DNA of 35,521 nucleotides from Cyanobacteria bacterium M5B4 (GTDB taxonomy: Bacteria > Cyanobacteriota > Cyanobacteriia > Pseudanabaenales > Pseudanabaenaceae), in assembly GCA_002861535.1 (NCBI GenBank), contig PHFO01000008.1, positions 1-35,521 on the forward strand, written 5' to 3'. Both the position numbers and the translations under genes were made by a program. The notes below the pieces were generated by a model that saw only the letters and a program-made list of their open reading frames with translations, did not search any database and was not told where the DNA came from. Numbering within the stretch: position 1 is the stretch's first letter; every line of letters starts with the position of its first letter. Below, in pieces: positions 22,221 to 30,657 of the stretch.

Positions 22221-23687
22221 TTAGAGGAATTGTCTTAGAACCTGGTTAAACAAACGAAACATGATTAAGACTGCCACTGTACCAAATCCTACAACCAGGC
22301 TTACTGCTAATAGGTCAGCAATGGCGGGTTGGGCAAAACCTGAGCGAAATAACACTTTCAAGATTAAGACAAAGACAAAGGTTACCACTGGGGAAGCTAT
22401 CATATCTTTGTTATCTAAAATATTTTGCCACCGCAGAAATAACAAACCCAATAAAATACCCAACAACAGCAACAAACTAGGAATAACACCCATCAATCTA
22501 AAGCCTTGAGTTAAAGCCAAAACCCCCCATAATCCTAACTGAAAACCAAAACCAAAGCCACTTAAAATATAGGATTGCACAGGAATTTGATTGATCGATT
22601 GGGCAAATTTGCCGGCTAACACTTCCCCCACCTGTTCCTTGGGAGGCGCTACTTCCACCCGGGCACCAACTGCTGGCTTAAAACTAACTTCTAGGTCTAC
22701 TTCTGGGGGCGCTGCAGTATTGACTGGCTCCGCCTGGGGTAACTCTGCAACCAGACTTTCTAGATCGGCTAAAACAGCATCGGCACTGCCATAACGTTTC
22801 TCTAAGCTAGGAGCAGTCATGCGATCGATAATATCCGCCAGTATGGGATTTACATTGGGGGCATACTGTCGCCAATTTACCTCGTTAGTATGAGGATTAT
22901 CTAATTCATCTGGGTCTTTCCCTGTTAGTAGAAATATACAAGTGGCACCCAACCCATAAATGTCTGTAGCGGGATAAATAGTCCCCCCTTTCATCTGTTC
23001 AGGAGCGGCAAATCCTGGGGTAAAAATACAAGTCGATCGGGAGGGGCGGGGGGATGTAATGGACTGAATTTGTTTGACCGCACCAAAGTCGAGGAGATAA
23101 TAAACCTGGGTGGTACGATGAACCATGATGTTGGCAGGCTTAATGTCACGGTGTACAGCATTGCGATCGTGGACAAACTGTAATACTGGTAGAAGTTTAT
23201 GCAAAACTTCAATTACATCATGGGAAGAAAGGGGGGCTAAATCTTTAACTAACCGTTCTAAGGTTATGCCGTCAATGTATTCTTGCACTAGATAGAAAAA
23301 ATTTTCTCCATCTACATCTAATTCAAAAAATGCTAATAAATCTGGTATTTGGGGATGGTTACCCAATTCTTCTAAAACGGCTCCTTCTCGTTCAAATAGT
23401 TGTTTGGCTAGGCGCGTTTGGTCGGCATCAAAACCTTGGAGGATGAGTTGCTTGACTACGCAGCGTTTTAGTTTAGGTGTACGCCGATCGCGGGCAAGGT
23501 AGGTAATACTGAATCCGCCCTTGGCAAGGGGTTTTTCGGGGACATAACGTCCATCTAGGATGAGGGGCATTCCACAGTTCTGACAAAATAGCTGCCCCAT
23601 GGCAGTGTTCTTGATTGTAGTAGAGTCTAGCTCTGGGAATTGATTGCGGGGTTTGGCACAGCCGGGGCGGGAGCAGAAAATTTCCAC
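22221..23687 (-). CDS. Ser/Thr protein kinase with N-terminal Cys motif and C-terminal membrane helices (SpkB-like N-terminus)
   Basis: A 488-residue Hanks-type kinase. The N-terminus has four cysteines (Cys5, Cys10, Cys35, Cys38) in CSRPGC and CQNCG, a zinc-ribbon-like motif also found in SpkB-type cyanobacterial kinases. The kinase domain covers about 45-310: glycine loop LAKGGFSITYLA, Lys79, catalytic HRDIKPAN at 179-186, Asp200 in LLDFGAVK, and an APE-like AAPEQMKGG. All key residues are present. A proline-rich linker (about 315-360) leads to about four membrane helices (375-485). It should be an active kinase anchored at the C-terminus. Substrate unknown. leuD follows after 36 bases, which may be only a positional link. 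Confidence 0.92.
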   Translation of the reverse strand: MEIFCSRPGCAKPRNQFPELDSTTIKNTAMGQLFCQNCGMPLILDGRYVPEKPLAKGGFSITYLARDRRTPKLKRCVVKQLILQGFDADQTRLAKQLFEREGAVLEELGNHPQIPDLLAFFELDVDGENFFYLVQEYIDGITLERLVKDLAPLSSHDVIEVLHKLLPVLQFVHDRNAVHRDIKPANIMVHRTTQVYYLLDFGAVKQIQSITSPRPSRSTCIFTPGFAAPEQMKGGTIYPATDIYGLGATCIFLLTGKDPDELDNPHTNEVNWRQYAPNVNPILADIIDRMTAPSLEKRYGSADAVLADLESLVAELPQAEPVNTAAPPEVDLEVSFKPAVGARVEVAPPKEQVGEVLAGKFAQSINQIPVQSYILSGFGFGFQLGLWGVLALTQGFRLMGVIPSLLLLLGILLGLLFLRWQNILDNKDMIASPVVTFVFVLILKVLFRSGFAQPAIADLLAVSLVVGFGTVAVLIMFRLFNQVLRQFL

Positions 23688-23918
23688 AGGGTTTCTTGAG
23701 ATTAACTCTAAATCTAATTTTACAAAATTTACATCCTCAAAGTAAGCTAACTCAAACGTTTTAGGAGTGCAATCGACCCTAAGATTAGACAGTACTTACA
23801 GAGGATTTTCTAATAGCTTCTGCCAAAATAACAGAGGCAATAAGGAAAATCAGGATAAAAGGGCGCGATGTTTATCTTTGCGCTAGAGTAAGAATATCAC
23901 CTATGTAAACCAATCCCT
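23688..23918. other. Divergent intergenic region between the kinase and ssb
   Basis: A 231-base region between two divergent genes, which must hold both promoters. It is A/T-rich near the kinase and more mixed near ssb. I saw no tRNA, no strong palindrome and no long repeat in it. TAGAGTAAGAAT near 23884-23895 could include a -10-like element for ssb, but this is weak. Confidence 0.3.
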
Positions 23919-24269
23919 ATGCTAAATAAAATTCACTTAGTCGGGCGGGCGGGTAGAGACCCGGAAATTAGATTTTTTGAGACTGGTAAAAGTGTCTGTA
24001 ACTTTACCCTGGCTGTCAATCGCCGTACTAGCAATCGGGATGAGCCGCCGGATTGGTTTGATTTAGAACTGTGGGGTAAAACGGCTGAAATTGCTGCTAA
24101 CTATGTCAAAAAAGGGCATCAGGTTGGTATTATTGGTTCCCTGCGTTTCGATCGGTGGAAAGATAAAAATACGGGAGAAGACCGAACGAAGCCTGTGATT
24201 CTCGTGGATCAGTTAGAGTTATTAACCTCTAAAAAAGATAGTGAAGCGATGACAGGGGATGACTTTTAA
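23919..24269 (+). CDS. ssb: Single-stranded DNA-binding protein
   Basis: A 116-residue OB-fold protein that coats single-stranded DNA in replication and repair. It opens MLNKIHLVGRAGRDPEIRF and contains NFTLAVNRR, DWFDLELWGKTAEIAANYVKKG, and IIGSLRFDRWKDKNTGEDRTKP, all typical of SSB. It ends with an acidic tail DDF, as is usual for the partner-binding tip, but the flexible linker is short compared with many SSBs (about 116 residues against 150-180), as in several cyanobacterial SSBs. It overlaps the next gene start by one base (TAATG). Confidence 0.93.
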   Translation: MLNKIHLVGRAGRDPEIRFFETGKSVCNFTLAVNRRTSNRDEPPDWFDLELWGKTAEIAANYVKKGHQVGIIGSLRFDRWKDKNTGEDRTKPVILVDQLELLTSKKDSEAMTGDDF

Positions 24270-25144
24270 TGTTACCCAAGTTAATCATCCACGGTGGTGC
24301 TGGGGATAATCCTGATGATAAGGGAGGCATAGCAGAAACTAGGGCTAGTCTCTATCAAATTATTGATGCGGTCTACGGCAAACTCACCGCAGGTATGGAC
24401 GCGATCGGGGCTGTCACCTATGCCTGTCAATTACTAGAAGATGAACCCCGTTTTAATGCGGGGACTGGTTCCGTTTTGCAGTCCGACGGACAAATTAGGA
24501 TGAGTGCTTCCCTCATGAACGGTGAGACGCAATGCTTCAGTGGCGTAATCAATGTCAGCCGCGTGCAACACCCGATCGATTTGGCTAAATATTTGCAAAC
24601 ATCCCCCGATCGGGTACTCTCCGATTTAGGAGCACAAGAGCTTACACGGGAGCTAAATCTTCCCATCTATAACCCCCTCACCGATCAGAGGTTAGAAGAA
24701 TGGCTAGAGGAAAGAAAAACTAACTTCCGCCGCAAAATGGCAACAGTAACCAGGGGCACGATCGGGGCAGTCGCTCTGGATCAGGATGGTAAATTAGCAG
24801 TCGGCACCTCCACCGGAGGCAGGGGCTTCGAACGCATTGGTCGGGTGAGCGATTCCGCGACTCCCGCTGGCAACTATGCTACAGAATTGGCTGCCGTTAG
24901 CTGTACTGGCGTGGGAGAAGACATTTTAGATGAAGGCTTAGCCGTCAGAATTGTCACTAGAGTTACAGACGGCATGACCCTCCAGGAAGCCTTTAGCAAA
25001 TCTTTTGCTGAAGCAAGGGCAAGGAAGCGGGACTTCGGTGCCATCGGCATCGATCGATCGGGAGCAATCGCCTGGGACAAAACCTGTGCCGTTATTTTTG
25101 CCGCCTACCATAACGGAATAGAGCGGGGAGATACTCTAGGCTAA
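24269..25144 (+). CDS. iaaA: Isoaspartyl peptidase/plant-type L-asparaginase (Ntn hydrolase)
   Basis: A 291-residue Ntn-hydrolase precursor that cleaves isoaspartyl dipeptides and asparagine after self-processing. The nucleophile is Thr164 in RGTIGAVALD, the autocleavage site between alpha and beta subunits. The N-terminal IIHGGAGD and RFNAGTGSVL are family-typical, and VGTSTGG follows the nucleophile. It is a little shorter than the usual 310-320 residues. It starts at the last base of ssb, and atpC starts 47 bases later on the same strand, but a promoter for atpC may lie in that gap. Confidence 0.92.
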   Translation: MLPKLIIHGGAGDNPDDKGGIAETRASLYQIIDAVYGKLTAGMDAIGAVTYACQLLEDEPRFNAGTGSVLQSDGQIRMSASLMNGETQCFSGVINVSRVQHPIDLAKYLQTSPDRVLSDLGAQELTRELNLPIYNPLTDQRLEEWLEERKTNFRRKMATVTRGTIGAVALDQDGKLAVGTSTGGRGFERIGRVSDSATPAGNYATELAAVSCTGVGEDILDEGLAVRIVTRVTDGMTLQEAFSKSFAEARARKRDFGAIGIDRSGAIAWDKTCAVIFAAYHNGIERGDTLG

Positions 25145-25191
25145 AGTGACGATCGATACTATGATGATCAAGGGATTCTAGTTATCGCATT

Positions 25192-26136
25192 ATGGCAAAC
25201 CTTAAAAGTATTCGTGACCGCATCGCCAGTGTCAAAAACACCAGAAAAATTACCGAAGCTATGCGCCTGGTGGCAGCCGCCAAAGTACGTCGCGCCCAAC
25301 AACAGGTGATCGATGCCCGCCCCTTCTCCGATCGGTTGGCACAGGTTCTCTTCCGCCTCCAAACCCGTCTCAAAATCGAAGATGTCCGCCTCCCCCTCCT
25401 CGATCAAAGGGAGGTTAAAACTGTGGGAATTTTGGTCATTTCCGGCGATCGGGGTCTCTGCGGTGCCTACAATACCAACATCATCCGTCGTGCCGAAAAT
25501 CGTGCCCAAGAACTCAAAGAAAAAGGATTAGACTATCAATTCTTCCTGATCGGTAGAAAAGCAGTGCAATACTTCAGCCGCCGCAAGCAACCGATCGCGG
25601 CGAGCTTTACCAATCTCTCCCAAATTCCTAGCGCCAGCGAATCCGCCAACATTGCTACCCAATTTACCGACAGTTTTTTAACCGGTAAAATCGATCGTTT
25701 GGAACTGGTCTACACCCGTTTCATCTCCCTGATTAGCTCCCAGCCAGTAATTCAGACCCTGCTCCCCCTCGAACCCCAAGGACTAGAACCCAAGGACGAT
25801 GAAATCTTTCGTCTGATTATCGCCGGGGGCAAATTCACCGTACAGCGCCAAGCCCTGGAAACTACCGTTACAGATGTGCCCAGGGATATGATCTTTGAGC
25901 AAGACCCCGTGCAGCTGTTGGATGCCCTGTTGCCCCTCTATGTCAACTACCAACTCCTGCGCGCCCTCCAGGAATCCGTAGCCAGTGAACTAGCATCCCG
26001 TATGACCGCTATGAGCAACGCCAGCGATAACGCATCTGAGTTAGCCAAGGTATTGACTCTTAGTTACAACAAAGCTCGTCAAGCCGCCATCACCCAAGAA
26101 ATCCTAGAAGTGGTCGCCGGTTCCTCCGCTTCCTAG
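25192..26136 (+). CDS. atpC: F-type ATP synthase subunit gamma
   Basis: A 314-residue gamma subunit, the rotating shaft of F1 on the thylakoid. The N-terminal coiled coil is [20 protein letters not shown], and the C-terminal helix is [19 protein letters not shown] with [18 protein letters not shown], both highly typical. The length (314, against about 287 in E. coli) reflects the cyanobacterial/plastid central insertion (about 195-230). The two cysteines that give redox control in chloroplast gamma are not seen in this insertion, as in other cyanobacteria. The other atp genes are not in the window, so it is a separate gene here, as is often so in cyanobacteria where atpC sits apart. Confidence 0.97.
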   Translation: MANLKSIRDRIASVKNTRKITEAMRLVAAAKVRRAQQQVIDARPFSDRLAQVLFRLQTRLKIEDVRLPLLDQREVKTVGILVISGDRGLCGAYNTNIIRRAENRAQELKEKGLDYQFFLIGRKAVQYFSRRKQPIAASFTNLSQIPSASESANIATQFTDSFLTGKIDRLELVYTRFISLISSQPVIQTLLPLEPQGLEPKDDEIFRLIIAGGKFTVQRQALETTVTDVPRDMIFEQDPVQLLDALLPLYVNYQLLRALQESVASELASRMTAMSNASDNASELAKVLTLSYNKARQAAITQEILEVVAGSSAS

Positions 26137-26192
26137 CTCTTGCCCTTCATGGCAATGGGTAGTAACCTATAGGAACGTGTTCATCCAATCCC

Positions 26193-26819
26193 ATGCCAGC
26201 CCCCAATCGTTCCCTCCGTAATACCTTTGCTCGCTACGAGTCCATGCGACTGCAGAGCTTGTTACCCCCAGAACTACAGGCATGGGTCAAAGTAATTCAG
26301 GCAGACGGCGTGCGCCCCAAACTTATTTCCTGTGAAGAAGCGGGGGGAGACGAGGTGGTAATTTTAGTGGATATGCCCAAGTGGGAGCGTCTCTCGGAAG
26401 ACCAGCGCAATCTCTTGTTTTGGCATGAGGTTGCCCGTATTCAGAGTGACAATGTACCCAAGGATGGCTGGGAGATCGCGGCTCTGGCAGTGGGGCTTGG
26501 CGGTGCTGTGGGAGAGTTGTGGGTACAAAATGGGGCGTTATTTTTGGCGGCAGTGGCAGTTTGTGCTGTGGCAGGCTTTCAATTGTGGCGCAAGGGCACC
26601 AGCAAAAAAGACATCCGTCGTCTAGTAGAAGCGGATCAGGCTGCTATCAGGCTGGCAGTCAAAAATGGCTATAAACTCCCTGATGCCTATAAAAGTTTGG
26701 GCACTGCCCTCAAAACTATGCTTAGTCAAGAGAAAGGTAGACAAAAGGTAGTTTTAGAAACTCGACTAGAGGCTCTGCGGGCAGACGCGGCTAGGGCAAG
26801 GCGTGCCTATGATGCTTAA
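26193..26819 (+). CDS. DUF3318 family cyanobacterial protein
   Basis: A 208-residue protein matching DUF3318, a cyanobacterial family of unknown function. Its N-terminus has RYESMRLQSLLPPELQAWV. The middle has NLLFWHEVARIQSDNVP followed by two short hydrophobic helices (about residues 90-106 and 109-126). The C-terminus is a charged helix (SKKDIRRLVEADQAAIRLA) typical of the family, and the last third looks coiled-coil and basic. The HEVAR segment resembles a zinc HExxx motif but lacks the second histidine. It is followed by a repeat fragment and then by DUF3086. Confidence 0.8.
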   Translation: MPAPNRSLRNTFARYESMRLQSLLPPELQAWVKVIQADGVRPKLISCEEAGGDEVVILVDMPKWERLSEDQRNLLFWHEVARIQSDNVPKDGWEIAALAVGLGGAVGELWVQNGALFLAAVAVCAVAGFQLWRKGTSKKDIRRLVEADQAAIRLAVKNGYKLPDAYKSLGTALKTMLSQEKGRQKVVLETRLEALRADAARARRAYDA

Positions 26820-26892
26820 TTTCGTAGCCTTTTCTTAAACCCTCACCCCAAAAGGGAGAGGGAGATTATTCCCTTGAGCTTGTCGTATCCCA
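26820..26892. repeat. Degenerate copy of the MITE-like repeat
   Basis: TTCGTAGCCTTTTCTTAAACCCTCACCCC resembles the left end of the element at 21122 (CTTACGTTGCTTTTTCTGAAGCCCTCACCC), and GAGCTTGTCG matches the inner CGACAAGCTC in reverse. The terminal repeats are decayed. It sits in the 95-base gap between the DUF3318 and DUF3086 genes. Confidence 0.5.
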
Positions 26893-26914
26893 TTGACTAG
26901 CAAAGTGCAATAAT

Positions 26915-27893
26915 ATGGAGAAAAGCTACCAAGAGATGCCCATGGAAAATGATGCCTGTGAAGATTTGCAACGATCGATCGTGGAACTAAAAGCAGAAAT
27001 TGCCGAACTGCAACAACAAAAGGCGCAGTTAATTGCCACGCAAACAGAAGCTCTGCAACAGTCTTTACAGGCTAGTCTCAGCCTATACGAACAAAAGAAG
27101 CAAGAACTGCAAGACCAAATCAATGTTTTACAGCGCAAAGCAGAACGCATCCAGCAGGAGATGAGGACTACCTATGCGGGGGTGTCCCAGGATATAGCGG
27201 TGCGGGTGCAGGGGTTTCGCGATTATTTAGTGGGAAGTTTGCAGGATTTGGTCACTAGCGTCGAAAAGTTGGAGTTAGTTCCTGTCCCTCCTGCCACGCC
27301 TGCCCCTGAAGTGCCTGCGCCCCAGGAGGTGCCTCTGCTAGCAGAAGATGTCTTTGATGATTACAAGGAAAAGATTACCCAACTCCTCGATCGCTATCGC
27401 ACCATGCCGGACTACTATGGTCCTGCCTGGAAGTTGCGGCGCACCTTTGAGAAAGTCCACAGCGATCGGGTGGCGGACTGGTTTTTTAAGGCGGCGGGCA
27501 GGGGGGCGGTCAGTTCCATGGGCACCAGGTTGCAGAACATTTTAGTGGCTTCGGCTGCCGTGTCGGTGTTGCGGGTGCTCTATGGCAACAGGGTGAAGTT
27601 ATTGATTTTGGCTACTTCTCCGGAACGACTGGGGGAATGGCGTAGAGGGTTGCAGGATTGCCTGGGCGTGAGCCGGGATGTGTTTGGTCCGATCGGGCAT
27701 AACTCTATTTGAAGACCCAGAACCGCTGGTAGATAAGGGGGAAAAAATGCTCAAGGAAGACCTGTTGCCCTTGGTGATCATCGATGAATCGGAGGAGTTT
27801 ATCTTTGTGGAGATGTTGAAATTTCCCCTCTTGATGTGCTTTGCTAAAGACCGTAATGCCAAGACCAGTTATAGTCGAGATTTTGATTTTTAA
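26915..27893 (+). CDS. DUF3086 cyanobacterial coiled-coil protein, apparent frameshift
   Basis: A protein of about 325 residues. The N-terminal half is a long coiled coil (VELKAEIAELQQQKAQLI, KKQELQDQINVLQRKAER), then a proline-rich linker and a domain with RTMPDYYGPAWKLRRTFEKV and ILVASAAVSVLRVLYGNRV, matching DUF3086. The frame as given stops after VSRDVFGPIGHNSI. The usual C-terminus (GITLFEDPEPLVDK ... LLPLVIIDESEE) is in another frame up to 27893. The shift is at about 27688-27698, next to a CGATCGGG site, and two missing bases (one C and one G) would restore a normal alignment. Function unknown. plsY starts 2 bases after the true end. Confidence 0.7.
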
Positions 27894-27895
27894 CT

Positions 27896-28521
27896 ATGGA
27901 ATACACGATCGGTGGTTGTTGTCTACTCATTGCCTATCTTTTGGGTTCTTTGCCTACGGGTTTTTGGGTGGGCAAACTTAAGGGGATTGACATCAGGGAA
28001 CATGGCTCTGGGTCGACGGGGGCGACCAATGTGTGGCGCACGATCGGCAAGGTTGAAGGGGTGTTTGTCTGGCTGGTGGATTCTTTGAAGGGCTACGGCG
28101 CGGTGGTCTTGGCGCTCCATCTCGATCGTTTCTTCCCCCTTTTTAGTGGCAATGAATGGTGGGTAGTGGGCAGTGCCCTGATGGTGTTGCTGGGGCACAG
28201 CCGATCGGTGTGGCTGGGCTTTCAGGGGGGCAAGTCGGTGGCAAGTGGGCTGGGGGTTTTATTTGCCCTCAATCCCATCGTGGCGGGCAGTGCCTTTGGG
28301 CTTTGGCTAGTCAGTTTGGCAATTTGGCGCACAGTTTCCATCAGTTCCATTTTGGCAGCGGTGGCAACCCCGCTGTTATTTTTGCCCTCGATCGTCATTT
28401 ATCCTACTTATTATTCACGATCGTGGGGTCTGCCTTTGTCGTGTGGCGGCACAGTAGCAACATTCAACGTTTGTTGGAGGGAACAGAACCAAAAATCTTT
28501 GCGGAAACTGCCAAGGAATAA
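27896..28521 (+). CDS. plsY: Acyl-phosphate glycerol-3-phosphate acyltransferase PlsY, apparent frameshift
   Basis: PlsY is the membrane enzyme that adds the first acyl chain, from acyl-phosphate, to glycerol-3-phosphate in phospholipid synthesis. The joined protein is about 208 residues with several membrane helices. Conserved loops are LLGSLPTGFWVGKLKGIDIREHGSG(S/T)GATNVWRT (only part quoted per motif: GSLPTGF, GSGSTGATN), GHSRSVWLGFQGGKSVAS and, in the shifted frame, RHSSNIQRLLEGTEPKI. The break is at the T-run 28379-28383, and one more T restores the frame. Read as given, the protein continues out of frame with an unlikely basic tail. PlsY is usually essential, so I think the indel is an assembly error. 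Confidence 0.88.
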
Positions 28522-28523
28522 CG

Positions 28524-28805
28524 ATGATCGAAAAACAACTAGAAGACTATACAACCAATCACAAAAACGAAGCCTTAGTTATCACGATCGTGGTGGAAGA
28601 CAGGGAAGAACAACTGATCGTCTTTCGCGGTTTTACCAGTTCTTTGAGTCAAGGCACCCCTGCTGATCCTGAAGAGCCTGTCATTCCCAAGGGGGCAGAA
28701 ATCAAAAGCATCGATCGGGTAAAAGCGCCCTACAATCCCCAGAACCCTGAGTACATCGATCGGGGTTTATCTTGGTCAGAGTTTCAGTTACTTTTACAAG
28801 CATGA
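28524..28805 (+). CDS. Small conserved-looking protein of unknown function
   Basis: A 93-residue acidic protein, no membrane segment. It opens MIEKQLEDYTTNHKNEALVITIVVED and contains VIFRGF-like beta strands (LIVFRGFTSSL), then the proline-rich DPEEPVIPKGAEI and RVKAPYNPQNPEYIDRGLSW. I think it belongs to a small family shared by cyanobacteria and plastids, but I cannot name it with certainty. It lies 2 bases after plsY and 9 bases before nadC, so it is very probably translated as part of that operon. No catalytic residue pattern is recognised. Confidence 0.65.
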   Translation: MIEKQLEDYTTNHKNEALVITIVVEDREEQLIVFRGFTSSLSQGTPADPEEPVIPKGAEIKSIDRVKAPYNPQNPEYIDRGLSWSEFQLLLQA

Positions 28806-28814
28806 AAGAATAAG

Positions 28815-29657
28815 ATGTTACCGCCTTTACCCCTACTCGATCGGTTTGTTTTAGATTGGTTAGCGGAAGACATTGGTTTTACTGACCGCACAACTCAGTC
28901 TTTAGTCTGGCAAAATGAACAAAGTTTGGCACGATGGATATTAAAAGCACCTGGTGTAATTTGTGGTTTGACTATTGCCGAGAGGGTATTTCATTTACTT
29001 GATCCTGCTTGTCAATTTAAGTCTTTGGTCAAAGAAGGAGAATGGCAAAACCCGGGAAAGGTCATCTGCACGATCGAGGGCAAAACAGCGGCTCTGTTAA
29101 CGGCAGAAAGAGTAGCCCTAAACAACGTGATGCGACTATCGGGAATTAGCACTACTACTTACATTTTGGCAGACCAAATTAAAGACCTGCCTACCCAGTT
29201 AGTCGATACCCGCAAAACTACACCGGGTCTGAGGTTTCTGGAAAAATATGCCGTTTTAGTCGGGGGTGGGAAAAACCACCGCAGTCGCCTAGATGAAGCC
29301 GTCATGATCAAAGATAATCACATCCAAGCTGTAGGCTCTATTACCGCCGCCGTGCACCAAGTCCGACGGTATCTACCTATTACTACCACGATCGAAGTGG
29401 AAACGGAAACGATCGAGCAGGTCAAAGAAGCAATCCCCCTCCATATCGACATCATCATGTTAGACAACATGGATCAGCAAACGATGAAAGAAGCCATCTC
29501 TATGATTCGGCGGCAGAGTCCTCACACCAAAATCGAAGCCTCCGGCAACATCACGATCGATAACATCCGATCGGTGGCAGAACTAGGAGTAGACTACATT
29601 TCCACCAGTGCCATGGTGACCCGATCGGGGTGGTTAGACATCAGTATGCGGTTTTAA
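28815..29657 (+). CDS. nadC: Nicotinate-nucleotide pyrophosphorylase (quinolinate phosphoribosyltransferase) NadC
   Basis: NadC converts quinolinate and PRPP to nicotinate mononucleotide in de novo NAD synthesis. The 280-residue protein contains LLTAERVALNNVMRLSGIST, the substrate-binding DTRKTTPGLRFLEKYAV, and GGGKNHRSRLDEAVMIKDNH, followed by the beta-barrel segment VEVETIEQ-type (IEVETETIEQV) and IMLDNM. All family residues are in place. It ends with a 4-base tail-to-tail overlap with rps1. It closes the plsY operon. Confidence 0.96.
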   Translation: MLPPLPLLDRFVLDWLAEDIGFTDRTTQSLVWQNEQSLARWILKAPGVICGLTIAERVFHLLDPACQFKSLVKEGEWQNPGKVICTIEGKTAALLTAERVALNNVMRLSGISTTTYILADQIKDLPTQLVDTRKTTPGLRFLEKYAVLVGGGKNHRSRLDEAVMIKDNHIQAVGSITAAVHQVRRYLPITTTIEVETETIEQVKEAIPLHIDIIMLDNMDQQTMKEAISMIRRQSPHTKIEASGNITIDNIRSVAELGVDYISTSAMVTRSGWLDISMRF

Positions 29658-30553
29658 GCATCCCCTTTTTCCCACAGTTTACTGATATTTTTTTCTAGGC
29701 GCTCCTCCGCTTCCGCAAACACCTGCTCATGGCGCTCGATCATCTCCCCTGGATGCAGTTCCAAAATTTTAGTCGATAGGGCAATGCGGTTGCGCGACTC
29801 ATCAATTTCTGTAATTACTACCCTGACGGCATCCCCCGGCTTAAATAGACGACCGGCATCCCCGATCGGCTTTTGACTAATTTCCTTGTTGTGCAATAAC
29901 CCCGACACGCCGCCCAAATCGACAAACACGCCAAAGGGACGCAGACCACTCACCGTACCCGTTACCAACTGACCAATACCCAATTGCCCCATAGCGCTAG
30001 TTTTAGCCGCCAACTTATGGGACAAAATAATGCGCTTCCGTTCCTCATCCAACTCCATCACCATTACGGGGAGCACCTGCCCCACCAATTTTTCGATGTC
30101 ATTGCGCTCTACCAACTGCGATCGGGGGATAAAGCCCTGCAAGCCCTCCGCCTCGGTGACCACCCCCCCCTTGTTAGCACTCAAAACCCTTACCTGGAAA
30201 ATCCGCCCCTCCGTTTGACATTCCTGTAAATTGAGCCAGGACTTTTTGGCATACAACCGGCGGATAGAGAGCTTCACTTCCCCATCTTCGTCCTGGTCGC
30301 GGAAGATCAAAAACTCATGCTCCGAGCCGAGGGGAAACACCTCCTCCAACACATCTTCCATGCCGATCACAATCTCTTCCATCGGCAAAAATCCAGGGGA
30401 TTTACCGCCAATATCCACATAAATGCCCCGTGAATCCCATTGAAATACCTTGCCCTTGACAATTTGTCCCACCTGAAAATTGTAGTCATGGGTTGTCAGA
30501 GCTTGGAGAAAATCATCTTCCGAAAATGCAGGAATAGCCTTTCTTGGTGCCAT
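29654..30553 (-). CDS. 30S ribosomal protein S1 homologue with three S1 domains
   Basis: A 299-residue RNA-binding protein with three S1 OB-fold domains at about residues 25-98 (VGQIVKGKVFQWDSRGIYVDI), 112-180 (weaker) and 194-265 (LVTGTVSGLRPFGVFVDLGG). Cyanobacterial S1 proteins have three rather than the six domains of E. coli S1. Some species carry two copies (rps1a and rps1b/nbp1), and I cannot tell which this is. It binds mRNA leaders and helps translation start. It is divergent from ftsH across 104 bases that must hold both promoters. The C-terminal tail is short and charged (EERLEKNISKLWEKGDA). Confidence 0.92.
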   Translation of the reverse strand: MAPRKAIPAFSEDDFLQALTTHDYNFQVGQIVKGKVFQWDSRGIYVDIGGKSPGFLPMEEIVIGMEDVLEEVFPLGSEHEFLIFRDQDEDGEVKLSIRRLYAKKSWLNLQECQTEGRIFQVRVLSANKGGVVTEAEGLQGFIPRSQLVERNDIEKLVGQVLPVMVMELDEERKRIILSHKLAAKTSAMGQLGIGQLVTGTVSGLRPFGVFVDLGGVSGLLHNKEISQKPIGDAGRLFKPGDAVRVVITEIDESRNRIALSTKILELHPGEMIERHEQVFAEAEERLEKNISKLWEKGDA

Positions 30554-30657
30554 AAGTACTTCAAAATGAGGTGTTAGATAGTTTAACTTACAATTATTCC
30601 GATCGGGTAGATTAAACTAGAATCATTAACTCAAAAGTTGAATGGGAGTCAGACGCA
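30554..30657. promoter_or_regulatory. Divergent promoter region of rps1 and ftsH
   Basis: A 104-base A/T-rich gap between two divergent genes. A plus-strand TTACAA (30589) followed after about 18 bases by TAAACT (30613) is a possible -35/-10 pair for ftsH. A GGGAG (30643-30647) lies about 10 bases before the GTG start. No clear promoter for rps1 was picked. The assignment is by eye. Confidence 0.35.

Noticed and set aside
26350-26480. HEVAR in DUF3318 as a zinc protease motif
   Set aside because: The second His of HExxH is an Arg-region residue, and no other ligand is seen; unlikely to be catalytic.
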